Below are positions 7,915 to 16,909 of a stretch of DNA of 64,000 nt, in pieces. This stretch comes from Bifidobacterium sp. ESL0728 (GTDB lineage Bacteria; Actinomycetota; Actinomycetes; Actinomycetales; Bifidobacteriaceae). The notes below the pieces were generated by a model. It saw nothing but the letters and a program-made list of their open reading frames with translations. It was not told the DNA's origin and made no database searches. The DNA lies in NCBI RefSeq assembly GCF_029392015.1, contig NZ_CP113925.1:2170001-2234000 (forward strand). The letters run 5' to 3'. Every line of letters starts with the position of its first letter. Positions within the stretch are counted from its first letter, which is position 1. The position numbers were made by a program, and so were the translations under genes.

Positions 7915-10341
7915 ATGCGTAAGAATCTTAAAGTGGTATGCGCGAGCGTGATTGCCGCCGCGACATTGCTTGCACCTGTTCTGGCGCAAGCTGCGGAACC
8001 TGAAACACTAGACGCCAAGCCGGCTGAACAATCGCAACAGGGCACGACCACGGCCACGGCAGCTGCGACAACTACACCCACCCCGGCAGCGTCCGCGCCA
8101 CAACCAGCAGCCACAACACCTTCGCACACGACCATCGCACCAGCAAGCGCTTCCAAGGGCAAAACCACTCTGCCAAAACAAACGCCTATCCTCTCGCCGA
8201 AACAGACTCTAAAGCCAAGTGCACAAAGCGAAGAGCTCCCAATATCGCCTCTCACACGTGACGGAAACTGCAGCGACACCGGCCCCATGACTCACGGTCG
8301 CTGGACTTTGGCTCCCAGCGCCGAATACGGCGGCCAATGCACCCTAACCTTCACCGCGACCGACGCAACCCAGGAAAACGACTTTACCGGACTTGAATCC
8401 GACTTTTCTCACACGTATGGCCCATACGCCCATATGGGCACTATCCATAATTTCTCGAATGCCCAACATATCGTCTTTGACGGCGTAAACAAAACCAAGC
8501 TTCCGGAGAACGCGTCCTTCATGTTTGGCGATTGGAACTATGGATTCGAAAGTTTCGACAGCAACAATCACCTCGACACCAGCCATACCAAAAACATGCA
8601 AGGCATGTTCCAGGCATCCTACACCATGAGAGATTTGGATTTGAGCGGATGGGACACCGGCCGTCTTGAAAACATGACCTCGATGTTTGACGGCTGCGGT
8701 GTTAGCAGCCTGGACTTAAGCGGCTGGAATACAAGCTCTTTGAATACAATGAGATGGGCATTTTGGGGCATGCTACATCTCAAAGCGTTGAATCTCAGCG
8801 GCTGGGACACCGGCAATGTCGAAGACATGTATCAGATGTTCGGTTGGGACGATTTCAGCATGCTCACCATCGGCCCTAAAACAAAGCTGACGGACCTCGA
8901 TGAAACCAGCTTCGATAGCGACCCGAATTATCCCGGCACTTGGCTGAAAGTAACTAAGCTCTCAGACGGAACGTCAGGCACGACACAAGCGGATACCGAT
9001 TCTGCACCCGAGGAAATCTACGACTTCTCGCTAACTTTGTCCAACGACCCAGAACGCGCGGGAACGTACGTCTGGACGAACAACCGGCAACAAACACTCA
9101 GCCTCTATGCCAACCTGCCTTCGGGTTATACCGCCACAGCGGACGCAGACGGTTACACCGCCGATGAACTCGGGAACCTCCACGCCACAGCCTCTGGCAC
9201 ACGCGTCAGCAACGTGCCCATGCCGGAATACGATGCCGACGGACGCCTCGTCAACCACGGCACCCCGCAGACCGTCGATACCATGCAGGCTGATATCAAG
9301 CTGCCGACCAGCGATCCGTACACCTGGACCGCTCCGAGCGGAACGACCGAAACCCGCACATTACTAGGATGGAGCACCGATCCGTCGGGTTCCGTGGATC
9401 ACAACTTTGGAGACACTGCGAATATCGCCAATGACAATGTAGGGTTTTACGCGGTTTGGCAAGTCGTTTCGTCGACGCCTTCGGCACCTTCGACTCCTTC
9501 GACCCCATCAACGCCATCGACGCCACCTTCAACAACACCAACGGCACCAACGGGGCCGACGTCAGGATCCTCTACACCGTCAACGCCACCCGCAGGACCT
9601 TCACAGCCATCCACAACTCCTAGCACTTCGACGCCAACCGGGCCAAGTAGTCCGTCAAGTCCAAGCGGGACTTCCGGCTCGTCCTCAACCCCTTCGAGTC
9701 CGTCAAGCCCATCAGGCAATCACGGTTCATCCTCGAATCCTGGCAGCTCATCCGGGACTTCCGGATCATCCGGGACTTCCGGCGGCCCCGGTACGTCAGG
9801 TTCGTCCACCTCAGCTTCCAGCTCAGGCACAGGAACGGGCACAAGCACGGGCAGCAGCACGAGCGGGATAACCGTTCGGCCAGTCTCGCAAGGCCCGGCC
9901 CCGGCTGCAGCCGGTTTCGTCACGGCACCTACCGCGATTACTTTGGCTCCAGCTGCCACCGCCGGGCCGGTAGCACGTCTGCTGGCTGCACCACGTGCCG
10001 GCGCTAGTGCTGCCACACCTGCAATCCCTGCCGCACCGGCCACCGGCGACCAGAACACCAACGGAGCTGCGCCCGACACTTCCAACCAGACGCCAAAAGA
10101 AAAAGTCTGCAAAACCGCTTACTACGGCGAAGGCTCCGTCGCCCCCGCAGCAGTCATTTGCAAGAACGACGACGGGAAAGCCACGGTGAGCGCGGCACCA
10201 AACCAGCCTAGCAGCAAGACACTGGCACCTGCATGGCTTTTCATGCTCGTCCTCGCCGCAGTGTCGTTCTTCGCCACGTTCCTCTACCAGCGCCGCAACG
10301 CGTTCTTCGCCGCACAGCACCGTGCCAAAGCAACCGACTGA
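7915..10341 (+). CDS. Secreted surface protein 2, paralogue of its neighbours (DUF285, InlB-type repeat, Ser/Thr/Pro stalk, TM anchor)
   Basis: An 808-residue paralogue of the 5239-7620 product with the same domain order. The signal peptide is MRKNLKVVCASVIAAATLLA, cut near AQA-AEP. Then follow a Thr/Pro/Ala linker, the PMTHGRWTLAPSAEYGGQCTLTF block, and DUF285 repeats (LDLSGWDTGRLENMTSMFDG and LNLSGWDTGNVEDMYQMF). A single InlB/Flg_new-like repeat (TRTLLGWSTDPSG...FYAVWQV) comes next. The stalk is rich in PSTPSTP and later GSSGTSG. The C-terminal ~100 residues, from the GSSTSGITVRPVSQGPAPAAAGF segment through the TM helix APAWLFMLVLAAVSFFATFL, are nearly identical to protein 1, while the N-terminal repeat domains differ. 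That pattern suggests conserved export/anchoring and diversifying ectodomains, or gene conversion at the 3' ends. AAGGATG precedes the ATG. Confidence 0.85.
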   Translation: MRKNLKVVCASVIAAATLLAPVLAQAAEPETLDAKPAEQSQQGTTTATAAATTTPTPAASAPQPAATTPSHTTIAPASASKGKTTLPKQTPILSPKQTLKPSAQSEELPISPLTRDGNCSDTGPMTHGRWTLAPSAEYGGQCTLTFTATDATQENDFTGLESDFSHTYGPYAHMGTIHNFSNAQHIVFDGVNKTKLPENASFMFGDWNYGFESFDSNNHLDTSHTKNMQGMFQASYTMRDLDLSGWDTGRLENMTSMFDGCGVSSLDLSGWNTSSLNTMRWAFWGMLHLKALNLSGWDTGNVEDMYQMFGWDDFSMLTIGPKTKLTDLDETSFDSDPNYPGTWLKVTKLSDGTSGTTQADTDSAPEEIYDFSLTLSNDPERAGTYVWTNNRQQTLSLYANLPSGYTATADADGYTADELGNLHATASGTRVSNVPMPEYDADGRLVNHGTPQTVDTMQADIKLPTSDPYTWTAPSGTTETRTLLGWSTDPSGSVDHNFGDTANIANDNVGFYAVWQVVSSTPSAPSTPSTPSTPSTPPSTTPTAPTGPTSGSSTPSTPPAGPSQPSTTPSTSTPTGPSSPSSPSGTSGSSSTPSSPSSPSGNHGSSSNPGSSSGTSGSSGTSGGPGTSGSSTSASSSGTGTGTSTGSSTSGITVRPVSQGPAPAAAGFVTAPTAITLAPAATAGPVARLLAAPRAGASAATPAIPAAPATGDQNTNGAAPDTSNQTPKEKVCKTAYYGEGSVAPAAVICKNDDGKATVSAAPNQPSSKTLAPAWLFMLVLAAVSFFATFLYQRRNAFFAAQHRAKATD

Positions 10342-10365
10342 ACATAGACCAACGAATAAGTACTA

Positions 10366-10399
10366 AAGAAGCTCCGCCCCTCGGGTCGGGGCTTCTTTT
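10366..10399 (+). terminator. Rho-independent-type terminator after surface protein 2
   Basis: AAAGAAGC and GCTTCTTT form the base of an imperfect GC-rich hairpin, followed by TTTG. It lies 25 bp after the stop codon. Confidence 0.75.
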
Positions 10400-10623
10400 G
10401 CAATAGATTGCTGATTTGAATCGTGACCCGAAAAGTGAAAGTGACGGATATCACAGTCGATATTCACTAATGGCAAGAATCACCGTCACCCTATCTTGCG
10501 TTTTGTAATATAACGTACTACGTTTTTAACTAGATATTAGAAATAATGCGATTATTTATCTAAATAAATTGTATCTATTATCATGCGTTATTTCTATATA
10601 AGACAGATTAAGGACGATGCGTT

Positions 10624-12993
10624 ATGCGTAAGAATCTTAAAGTGGTATGCGGGACCGCGATTGCGGCTGCGATGCTGCTTGCGCCCGTTCTGGCACAGGC
10701 TGCAGACCCCCAGACACAGAGCTCACAAGCAACTGGGCAATCACAGCAGACCGCAGCACCGACGCCTGCGGACGCTACACCATCCCAGCAAACTACGACA
10801 CCGACGCCAGCGGCCCCTGCACCATCACAGCAGACCACCAAACCAGGCGCACAAGACGAAGAGCCCTCCACGCCGCTTCCTGCCCAGGTCTGCAACGACA
10901 GAGGCAATATGAGCCACGGCTACTGGACCTTGGCGCCCAGCGCCGAATACGGCGGCGAATGCACCCTGACCTTCATGGCCACCGACCCGAACCAGGAAAA
11001 CGACTTCAAAGGCATGGAGACCTACGCCGATATCGATAACGATTGGCATTCCTACTACTCCCGCCTCGCAACGTTGGATTCGGAAATTTACGGTCCGGCT
11101 CAAATCGATCACGGCGCACGGGCGGCGAAATTCTCACAGGCCAAACATATCGTCTTCAACGGCACCACCCCGGACGCCAAAACCATGCTGCCGGAGGACG
11201 CACGCTGGATGTTCGCCGAATGGGGTGACCATTACGAAATCAACTGGGATACGTGGGAATCGGTTACCACGAACGTCAATCTCAAAACGTTCAAAAGCAA
11301 CGGCCATCTTGATACCAGCCACACCAAGAACATGAAGGCGATGTTCCAATATGACTGGAACATGACGGATCTGGACACGACCGGCTGGGACACCAGCCAC
11401 GTCGAGGACATCAGCTCGATGTTCGACGAGGACCGCGCCTTCACCAGCCTGGACCTCAGCAACTGGGACGTCAGCTCGGTGAAAAACATGTACCAGACGT
11501 TCTGGAACATGACCGGACTCAAGACGCTGAACCTCAGCGGCTGGGACACCACCAATGTCACCAATATGGACGGTATGCTCTCATGGAACGGCCTTGAAAC
11601 ACTGACCGTAGGACCCAAAACCAAGTTGTCGGCCTTCAAAGACTTCGAGATGGACCATCACATCGATCCCAACGCCCCCGGAGACTCGGGATGGTGGTCG
11701 CAGGATCGTGCGTATAAGGGCAACTGGGTGAAGGTGACCGGCCTGTCGAACGGCACATCCGGCACTACCGAAGCACTCAACGATTCCAAGCCCCAGACCG
11801 CCGAAGAGGTCAACGAGACCCTGACGAATGATCCAAACCGCGCAGGCACCTACACTCGCATGGACTCACAGAGCCAAACGCCCTACCTCAACCAGAAGGC
11901 CAACCTCAACCTGAAGGCCAACCTCCCCGCAGGCTACACGGCACAGGCATCAGCCGACGGGTATACCGCCGATGCCGCCGGCAACCTGACAGCCAGCGCA
12001 CAAGTCGACGGCGTGAACGCCATGAACGTGGCATTCCCGACCTTTGACGCCGCGCAACAGATTACGGGCAACGGCCAGAAACACGATATCACGCAGACGA
12101 GCACGGCAATGAACCTGCCCGCCAGCAGCCCATTCACGCTCACGAAATCGTCAGGAACCACCGACACCTACACCTTCCAAGGTTGGAGCACCACTCCGAA
12201 CGCCACCGTCGCCGACTACCGTGCCGGTGACCCGGTCAACCTCACCGGTGCGGACACCACGCTCTACGCGGTCTGGAAGAAGGACGTCAAGGAGTCCAAG
12301 AAGCCTGCGCATCACGCAACATCCGCATCGGCCACTCCAGGCACGAGCACACCGTCGCATCCAAGCAGCTCAAGCCCAACGGCATCTTCCGCCTTAAAAC
12401 CCAGCCATGCACATGAAACGAACAAACCGACAGCCAGTGCTTCAGACACACATCACGTCAATGACAACAAGGACAACAACAAGGGCAATGTGACCGTTCA
12501 GCCGGCCACTTCGGCCCCGTCACTCGCCGCGCCTGTGGCCACGGCCGAGTCCCCTGCTCTTGCACCCGCAGCGCTCAATCTGCCTTCGGCACAAACACTT
12601 GCCGCTCCAGCGACAGCTATGGTTGCGTTAGCTCGCAAGGCAGAAACCGCTCCGGCTTCAGCCAAGTCTGCAACACCTACGGCACCTGAATCCGCTGATC
12701 AGTCCATCGGTCAAACACCGAACAACATCGCACCGCAAGGAAAGCTGAGGTCTTGCAAGGTCGCCTATTACGTAGGAGGCTCCGTGGCCCCTGCAGCAGT
12801 CATGTGCAGTGCCGAGGGCGCCGCGATGACCCCGATTGCGTCACAAGCGAGTAGCACTGCTCCGGTATGGCTCTTCATGCTCGCCTTCGCCGCCCTGTCC
12901 ATGATGGGAATGTTCATCTATCAGCACCGCCGCAAGCCCTTCATTGCACAGCACGGTTCAACGGCAACTCGCCGATTGCGGTGGAACCGCTGA
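10624..12993 (+). CDS. Secreted surface protein 3, more diverged paralogue
   Basis: Third member of the tandem family, 789 residues. Its first 46 bases, including the leader GATTAAGGA and MRKNLKVVC, nearly match gene 2, so the two share an origin for the start region. The signal peptide is cut near AQA-ADP. The PxxQ-rich linker (PSQQTT repeats) is followed by NMSHGYWTLAPSAEYGGECTLTF. The DUF285 stretch is longer, with MTDLDTTGWDTSHVEDISSMFDE, SLDLSNWDVSSVKNM and LNLSGWDTTNVTNMDGM. An InlB-type repeat (YTFQGWSTTPNATV...LYAVWKK), a His/Asn/Ser-rich stalk and a C-terminal TM helix (APVWLFMLAFAALSMMGMF) complete it. The C-terminus has drifted clearly from proteins 1 and 2, ending RRLRWNR. It has no LPXTG. 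Likely a surface adhesin-like protein; the ligand is unknown. Confidence 0.83.
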   Translation: MRKNLKVVCGTAIAAAMLLAPVLAQAADPQTQSSQATGQSQQTAAPTPADATPSQQTTTPTPAAPAPSQQTTKPGAQDEEPSTPLPAQVCNDRGNMSHGYWTLAPSAEYGGECTLTFMATDPNQENDFKGMETYADIDNDWHSYYSRLATLDSEIYGPAQIDHGARAAKFSQAKHIVFNGTTPDAKTMLPEDARWMFAEWGDHYEINWDTWESVTTNVNLKTFKSNGHLDTSHTKNMKAMFQYDWNMTDLDTTGWDTSHVEDISSMFDEDRAFTSLDLSNWDVSSVKNMYQTFWNMTGLKTLNLSGWDTTNVTNMDGMLSWNGLETLTVGPKTKLSAFKDFEMDHHIDPNAPGDSGWWSQDRAYKGNWVKVTGLSNGTSGTTEALNDSKPQTAEEVNETLTNDPNRAGTYTRMDSQSQTPYLNQKANLNLKANLPAGYTAQASADGYTADAAGNLTASAQVDGVNAMNVAFPTFDAAQQITGNGQKHDITQTSTAMNLPASSPFTLTKSSGTTDTYTFQGWSTTPNATVADYRAGDPVNLTGADTTLYAVWKKDVKESKKPAHHATSASATPGTSTPSHPSSSSPTASSALKPSHAHETNKPTASASDTHHVNDNKDNNKGNVTVQPATSAPSLAAPVATAESPALAPAALNLPSAQTLAAPATAMVALARKAETAPASAKSATPTAPESADQSIGQTPNNIAPQGKLRSCKVAYYVGGSVAPAAVMCSAEGAAMTPIASQASSTAPVWLFMLAFAALSMMGMFIYQHRRKPFIAQHGSTATRRLRWNR

Positions 12994-13017
12994 ACCATAG
13001 GAGTCTGCACTCCTGAC

Positions 13018-13065
13018 AAACGGGAAGCCCCGACCAGTTACGCACTGTCGGGGCTTCCCGTTTTT
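13018..13065 (+). terminator. Strong terminator between surface protein 3 and ffh
   Basis: A perfect 17-bp stem (AAACGGGAAGCCCCGAC and its complement) with a 12-base loop, followed by a T-run, 25 bp after the surface protein stop codon. It insulates ffh from the surface-protein cluster. Confidence 0.92.
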
Positions 13066-13095
13066 CTCCCTACGAACCGCTAGAATTGAGACATT

Positions 13096-14757
13096 ATGGC
13101 AGCATTCTCTTCTTTGACAGACAGGCTCTCCAACGCGTTCAAGCACCTGAAGAGCAAAGGCAAACTTTCCGAGGCGGACATCGACGGGACGATCCGCGAG
13201 ATTCGCCGCGCCCTGTTGGACGCCGATGTGGCGCTCGACGTGGTGCGCTCCTTTACTTCCCGCGTACGCGAGCGTGCGCTGGGCGAAGAGGTCTCACAGG
13301 CGCTGAACCCTGCACAGCAGGTGGTGAAGATCGTCAACGACGAGTTGACACAGATTCTCGGCGCCGGTGTAGACCGTCCGCTGAACTTCGCCAAGAACCC
13401 GCCGACCATCATCATGTTGGCCGGTCTTCAGGGCGCAGGCAAGACGACGCTTGCAGGCAAGCTCGGCTATTGGCTGAAAGACGCCGGCCACACCCCTCTT
13501 CTGGTCGCGGCCGATTTGCAGCGTCCGAACGCCGTCACCCAGCTGCAGGTGGTCGGCGAGCGCGCGGACGTGCCGGTCTACGCTCCCGAAAAGGGCGTGC
13601 AATCCGACGGCGGCGAGGCTGTGGCAGCTCCCGGCCAAACCACCGGCGACCCGGTAAAGGTCGCACGCGACTCGATTCAGTACGCCAAAGACAAACTGTA
13701 TGACACGGTCATCATCGATACCGCAGGCCGTTTGGGCGTTGACGAGGAGCTGATGAAGCAGGCCCGCGATATCCGTGATGCCGTTCACCCGAACGAAATC
13801 CTCTTCGTCATCGACGCGATGATCGGCCAGGACGCGGTGCAGACCGCTGAAGCCTTCAACAAGGGCGTAGACTTCACCGGTGTGGTGCTTTCCAAACTCG
13901 ACGGCGACGCCCGAGGCGGTGCGGCGCTTTCCGTCGCATCGGTGACCGGCAAGCCGATTCTCTTCGTCTCCAACGGCGAGGGATTGAAGGACTTTGAGGT
14001 CTTCCACCCCGACCGCATGGCCTCCCGCATCCTCGATATGGGCGACATTCTCACCCTGATCGAGCAGGCGCAAAAGGAGTTCGACGAGCAGGAGGCGCTG
14101 GAGTCCGCCAAGAAAATGGCGAAAGGCACCTATGGCCTCGACGACTTCATGGAGCAGCTTGAGCAGGTGCGCAAACTCGGCTCAATGAAAAGCCTTTTGG
14201 GCATGATTCCCGGCATGGCCTCGCACCGCAAGGAGCTCGAAGCCCTCGATGAGCACGAGATCGACCGCACCGAAGCCATCATCCATTCGATGACCCCGGA
14301 AGAGCGCCGCGACCCGTCCATCATCGACGGCTCCCGTCGCGCCCGCATCGCCTACGGTTCCGGCAACACGGTTTCCTCCGTCAACGGCCTGCTGCAACGC
14401 TTTGAGCAGGCGGCCAAGATGATGAAGCGCATGACCAACAAGGTCGGCGGCGGCATCCCCGGCATGGGTGGCCCGGCCATGGGTGGCGGCTACGGCGGCA
14501 AAAAGGGTAAGAAAGGCAAAAAGAAGGGCAAGTCCAAGTCCGGCAACCCGATGAAGCGCGAGGCAGAAGAAAAAGCGCTGCGCCAAAAGCTTGCCGGCAA
14601 GAAGAATTCCGGCGGTTCGGCCTTCGCCAAGAAGCCGCAGAACCCCGCCCTTCCGGCCGGTTTGCAGGAAGCCATGGATGCTGCCGGCACCGACGAGAAC
14701 GGCACCCCGAACCTTCCTCCGAACTTCGGCGGTGGCCTTTCCGGCTTGCTCGGCTGA
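13096..14757 (+). CDS. ffh: Signal recognition particle protein Ffh
   Basis: SRP GTPase that binds 4.5S RNA and signal peptides and delivers nascent membrane proteins to FtsY. The N domain (~1-95) is followed by the G domain with G1 GLQGAGKTT (~110-118), a DTAGRLGVDEELM G3-type segment and the specificity motif LSKLDGDARGG. The Met-rich M domain carries GMIPGM and the RNA-binding SRRARIAYGSG segment. At 553 residues it exceeds the usual ~450-530 because of an extended Gly/Lys-rich then Ala/Pro tail (GGYGGKKGKKGKKKGKSKSG). An 18-residue insert with GGEAVAAPGQTTGDP lies in the G domain, typical of actinobacterial Ffh. The ATG lies only 30 bp after the preceding terminator, implying a very short leader. 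Confidence 0.97.
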   Translation: MAAFSSLTDRLSNAFKHLKSKGKLSEADIDGTIREIRRALLDADVALDVVRSFTSRVRERALGEEVSQALNPAQQVVKIVNDELTQILGAGVDRPLNFAKNPPTIIMLAGLQGAGKTTLAGKLGYWLKDAGHTPLLVAADLQRPNAVTQLQVVGERADVPVYAPEKGVQSDGGEAVAAPGQTTGDPVKVARDSIQYAKDKLYDTVIIDTAGRLGVDEELMKQARDIRDAVHPNEILFVIDAMIGQDAVQTAEAFNKGVDFTGVVLSKLDGDARGGAALSVASVTGKPILFVSNGEGLKDFEVFHPDRMASRILDMGDILTLIEQAQKEFDEQEALESAKKMAKGTYGLDDFMEQLEQVRKLGSMKSLLGMIPGMASHRKELEALDEHEIDRTEAIIHSMTPEERRDPSIIDGSRRARIAYGSGNTVSSVNGLLQRFEQAAKMMKRMTNKVGGGIPGMGGPAMGGGYGGKKGKKGKKKGKSKSGNPMKREAEEKALRQKLAGKKNSGGSAFAKKPQNPALPAGLQEAMDAAGTDENGTPNLPPNFGGGLSGLLG

Positions 14758-14902
14758 CCTGTATCCAGCAAATACCCAAACAGACTGGTTCGCGACTATG
14801 CCGAAATGACCGGAAACCAGGCGGGGTATCCAATAGGCGCGAACGGTAATGATCCTGTTGGATTAGAGGCAGGAAGTCGCTGCGCCCGCCATTTACTCGC
14901 AG

Positions 14903-14926
14903 TTCCAATAGAGTTAGAGGCAGGAA
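14903..14926 (+). repeat. Dispersed repeat copy (TTCCAATAG-GTTAGAGGC family)
   Basis: TTCCAATAGAGTTAGAGGC here matches, at about 20 of 24 positions, a reverse-strand segment at 43618-43641. A partial second copy, GGATTAGAGGCAGGAA, lies about 55 bp upstream. The repeat sits in the 270-bp gap between ffh and the EEP gene. A 57-codon open frame (14806-14979) runs through it, with the in-frame repeat VGLEAG/IELEAG but no ribosome binding site. Confidence 0.55.
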
Positions 14927-15027
14927 ACCCAGTTCGTGCCCCTAGAGCTCCACGTACGATACCAGCTGCCAGGGGCTAGAGACGCAGCAATGAACGAATC
15001 CGTTCGAAACCAGAAAGGGCCGAAGTT

Positions 15028-16200
15028 ATGAGTATTGCGTTGAGCATACTGCTGGGCCTCATCGCCCTGTGGTGGGCATTGCGCTTCCTGCCCGCGGGCG
15101 CCGATGGACATGGCCTCATGCCTTATCTCATTGCATTCGTGCGGTTCCTGTGGATACCCTCAATACTTATCCTGGCGGTGGCGCTGGTTTCCCGGCATTG
15201 GGTTGTCACCATTTTCGCTGCGATCTTGACGATACTTACCGGCATATTTGCCTCACCTTGGTACAGGAAAAAACACAGTAACCAAACAAGACGAGAGAAT
15301 CCCAGCAAGCCACCGCAGAATCGGGAAATCCAGCATACCGATAATCGTTATGCTGTAATGACCCTCAACTGCCGTTACGGTCAAGCCGACCCACAGGCCA
15401 TCATCGAGGCTGTGAGTCATAACGACGTATCCATATTGGCTCTGCAAGAACTTACCCCGAATCTGGTCGCCGCGCTCGGCAAAGCGGGAATGAACGCGCT
15501 GCTCCCCTACTGCCAGCTCGGCAAAGCGCAGGAAAGCGACAACGGCGGCTTCAACGGCATCTTCTCGCGTGCCCAGCCGGATACACAGGCAGGCAGCACC
15601 GTCGACATCGCCGCCGCCGACGTGCCGCACTGCACAATCAACGGGGTGTCGGTTTACAGCGCGCACCCCAAATCGCCTATGCGCGGCTGCAGGGAATGGT
15701 CCCGCGGCATCATCAACCTGGCGATGCTAGGCCCACACTCCTCCGGTGATTCAACTTCAGACACCACGTCGACCGTCAAATCGAAAACAGCCGAATCCGA
15801 TGACGCGAGCGTGGTCTACGATGCCGGCATTCCACAAGACGGTACCGACGCCGAATCACAAGACGATACCGCGTCACAAACCGGCAACTCCATCAACAGC
15901 ATCATCACCCAAAACGGTTCGGCAGCCAACGATATCCCGTCCGAAGCCATCATCATGGGCGACCTCAACTCCAACCTCGACCACCCCAGCTTCCGCAAGC
16001 TGCTCGATGCGGGATTTGAAGACGCCGGGCTCGCCGCCTCGCACGGTCGCGCCGCAAGTTTCCCGCAATGGCTGGTTTGGCCGCGTCTGGAACTTGACCA
16101 TATTCTTACCACTTCCGGCATTCGTGCCTCGAACGTGCACACCCTCGCCATTCCCGGAAGCGACCATTTCGCGCTGCTCGCCCAGCTCGCCCGTGCATAA
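15028..16200 (+). CDS. Membrane-anchored endonuclease/exonuclease/phosphatase (EEP) family protein
   Basis: A 390-residue protein with two to three N-terminal hydrophobic helices (~1-75) and an EEP (DNase I-like) hydrolase domain. Diagnostic segments are MTLNCRYGQAD (first metal-site Asn), ILALQELTPN (metal-binding Glu), YSAHPKSP (catalytic His region), IMGDLNSNLDHPSF (GDxN) and the final GSDHFALLAQL (SDH). A Ser/Asp/Thr-rich insert of ~75 residues lies between the His and GDxN motifs. The topology suggests a catalytic domain outside or at the membrane face. The substrate cannot be read from sequence; the family covers DNA, phosphoinositide and sphingomyelin phosphodiesters. GAAAGGG is placed 9 bp before the ATG. 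The gene follows ffh in the same direction. Confidence 0.85.
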   Translation: MSIALSILLGLIALWWALRFLPAGADGHGLMPYLIAFVRFLWIPSILILAVALVSRHWVVTIFAAILTILTGIFASPWYRKKHSNQTRRENPSKPPQNREIQHTDNRYAVMTLNCRYGQADPQAIIEAVSHNDVSILALQELTPNLVAALGKAGMNALLPYCQLGKAQESDNGGFNGIFSRAQPDTQAGSTVDIAAADVPHCTINGVSVYSAHPKSPMRGCREWSRGIINLAMLGPHSSGDSTSDTTSTVKSKTAESDDASVVYDAGIPQDGTDAESQDDTASQTGNSINSIITQNGSAANDIPSEAIIMGDLNSNLDHPSFRKLLDAGFEDAGLAASHGRAASFPQWLVWPRLELDHILTTSGIRASNVHTLAIPGSDHFALLAQLARA

Positions 16201-16374
16201 GTTGCATTACTTTGCTCTAAGATAAACACAAACCCCACAACGGGGAACGGTCTGGCTGCCTTCCGCTTTCAAAGTCATTCCAAAACCTAAGCGGCAACAG
16301 GCTTTTGGCGACCAAAATCCTTAATCGTGAAGAGAGTTACAAATAGATAAAATTAGTCATAAAATAACTGTCTA

Positions 16375-16403
16375 TTGACTTTTCAAAAGAGTGTCCATAT
16401 GCT
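16375..16403 (+). promoter_or_regulatory. Sigma-70-type promoter
   Basis: TTGACT and TATGCT are separated by 17 bp in an AT-rich tract about 80 bp upstream of the small gene at 16484. This is a good match to the vegetative consensus and the best promoter I could see in this gap. Confidence 0.65.
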
Positions 16404-16483
16404 GTCTTTTTGGTTGCAATGCAGACGACTTGAACCGATACTAGAGGTACGAATTCAATGTCGAATGCAAAGAAGGACATATT

Positions 16484-16714
16484 ATGAACGACACACAAAA
16501 TGCAGGCATTCAATTCACTATCCCCATCAGCAAAGAGCAACTCACGCTCATGAAGCGGGCTGCGGCCCTTGAGGAGAGACCCGTGAAGGACTGGGCGACA
16601 GACAAGTTGTTTGAGGCCGCCAGCGAAGGCGTGGAGCAGGAAGTGACACTTCAGGAGGTCAACGAGGAGTTCGACAAGATCCTTGCGACTTTCGAGGCCC
16701 CCGCAAACGTCTGA
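16484..16714 (+). CDS. Small ribbon-helix-helix-like protein (DUF1778-like), hypothetical
   Basis: A 76-residue acidic protein beginning MNDTQNAGIQFTIPISKEQL. The segment FTIPISKEQLTLMKRAAALEERPVKDWATDKLFEAA resembles the strand-helix-helix core of RHH antitoxins (DUF1778/TacA type). The C-terminal third is acidic and helical (EVTLQEVNEEFDKILATFEA), as in antitoxin toxin-binding tails. No acetyltransferase or other toxin-like partner is next to it: downstream is a terminator, upstream the EEP gene. It has its own promoter, an AAGGA ribosome site about 9 bp before the ATG, and a strong terminator, so it looks like a monocistronic, real gene. Antitoxin-like identity is an inference from shape, not a proven match. 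Confidence 0.6.
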   Translation: MNDTQNAGIQFTIPISKEQLTLMKRAAALEERPVKDWATDKLFEAASEGVEQEVTLQEVNEEFDKILATFEAPANV

Positions 16715-16805
16715 CACCGGCAATCCTCCGATTCGCCTTTGGAGTTCGGACGAATTCAGGTGTCTGTTGAAGATAGTTGAATTTAGAATTTTTAAATAGA
16801 AATAC

Positions 16806-16849
16806 GATGGGGTGGCATCTTCTCATAGGATGCCACCCCATCATTTTTT
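16806..16849 (+). terminator. Rho-independent terminator after the small RHH-like gene
   Basis: GATGGGGTGGCATC pairs perfectly with GATGCCACCCCATC (14 bp, 9-base loop), followed by ATTTTTT. The stem is symmetric, so it could also serve the minus-strand PfkB kinase gene ending at 16910. Confidence 0.92.
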
Positions 16850-16909
16850 CACTGGTGCACGCGTATCCGTTAACGTATGCTTTGGTTTAACTTCCCAAGC
16901 CAAACCTTC

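Noticed and set aside
5239..12993. Possible sortase motif (an APATG-like segment near the C-termini)
   Set aside because: It lies about 70 residues before the TM helix, is not followed directly by a hydrophobic segment, and is absent from the third protein. Anchoring by TM helix is more likely.
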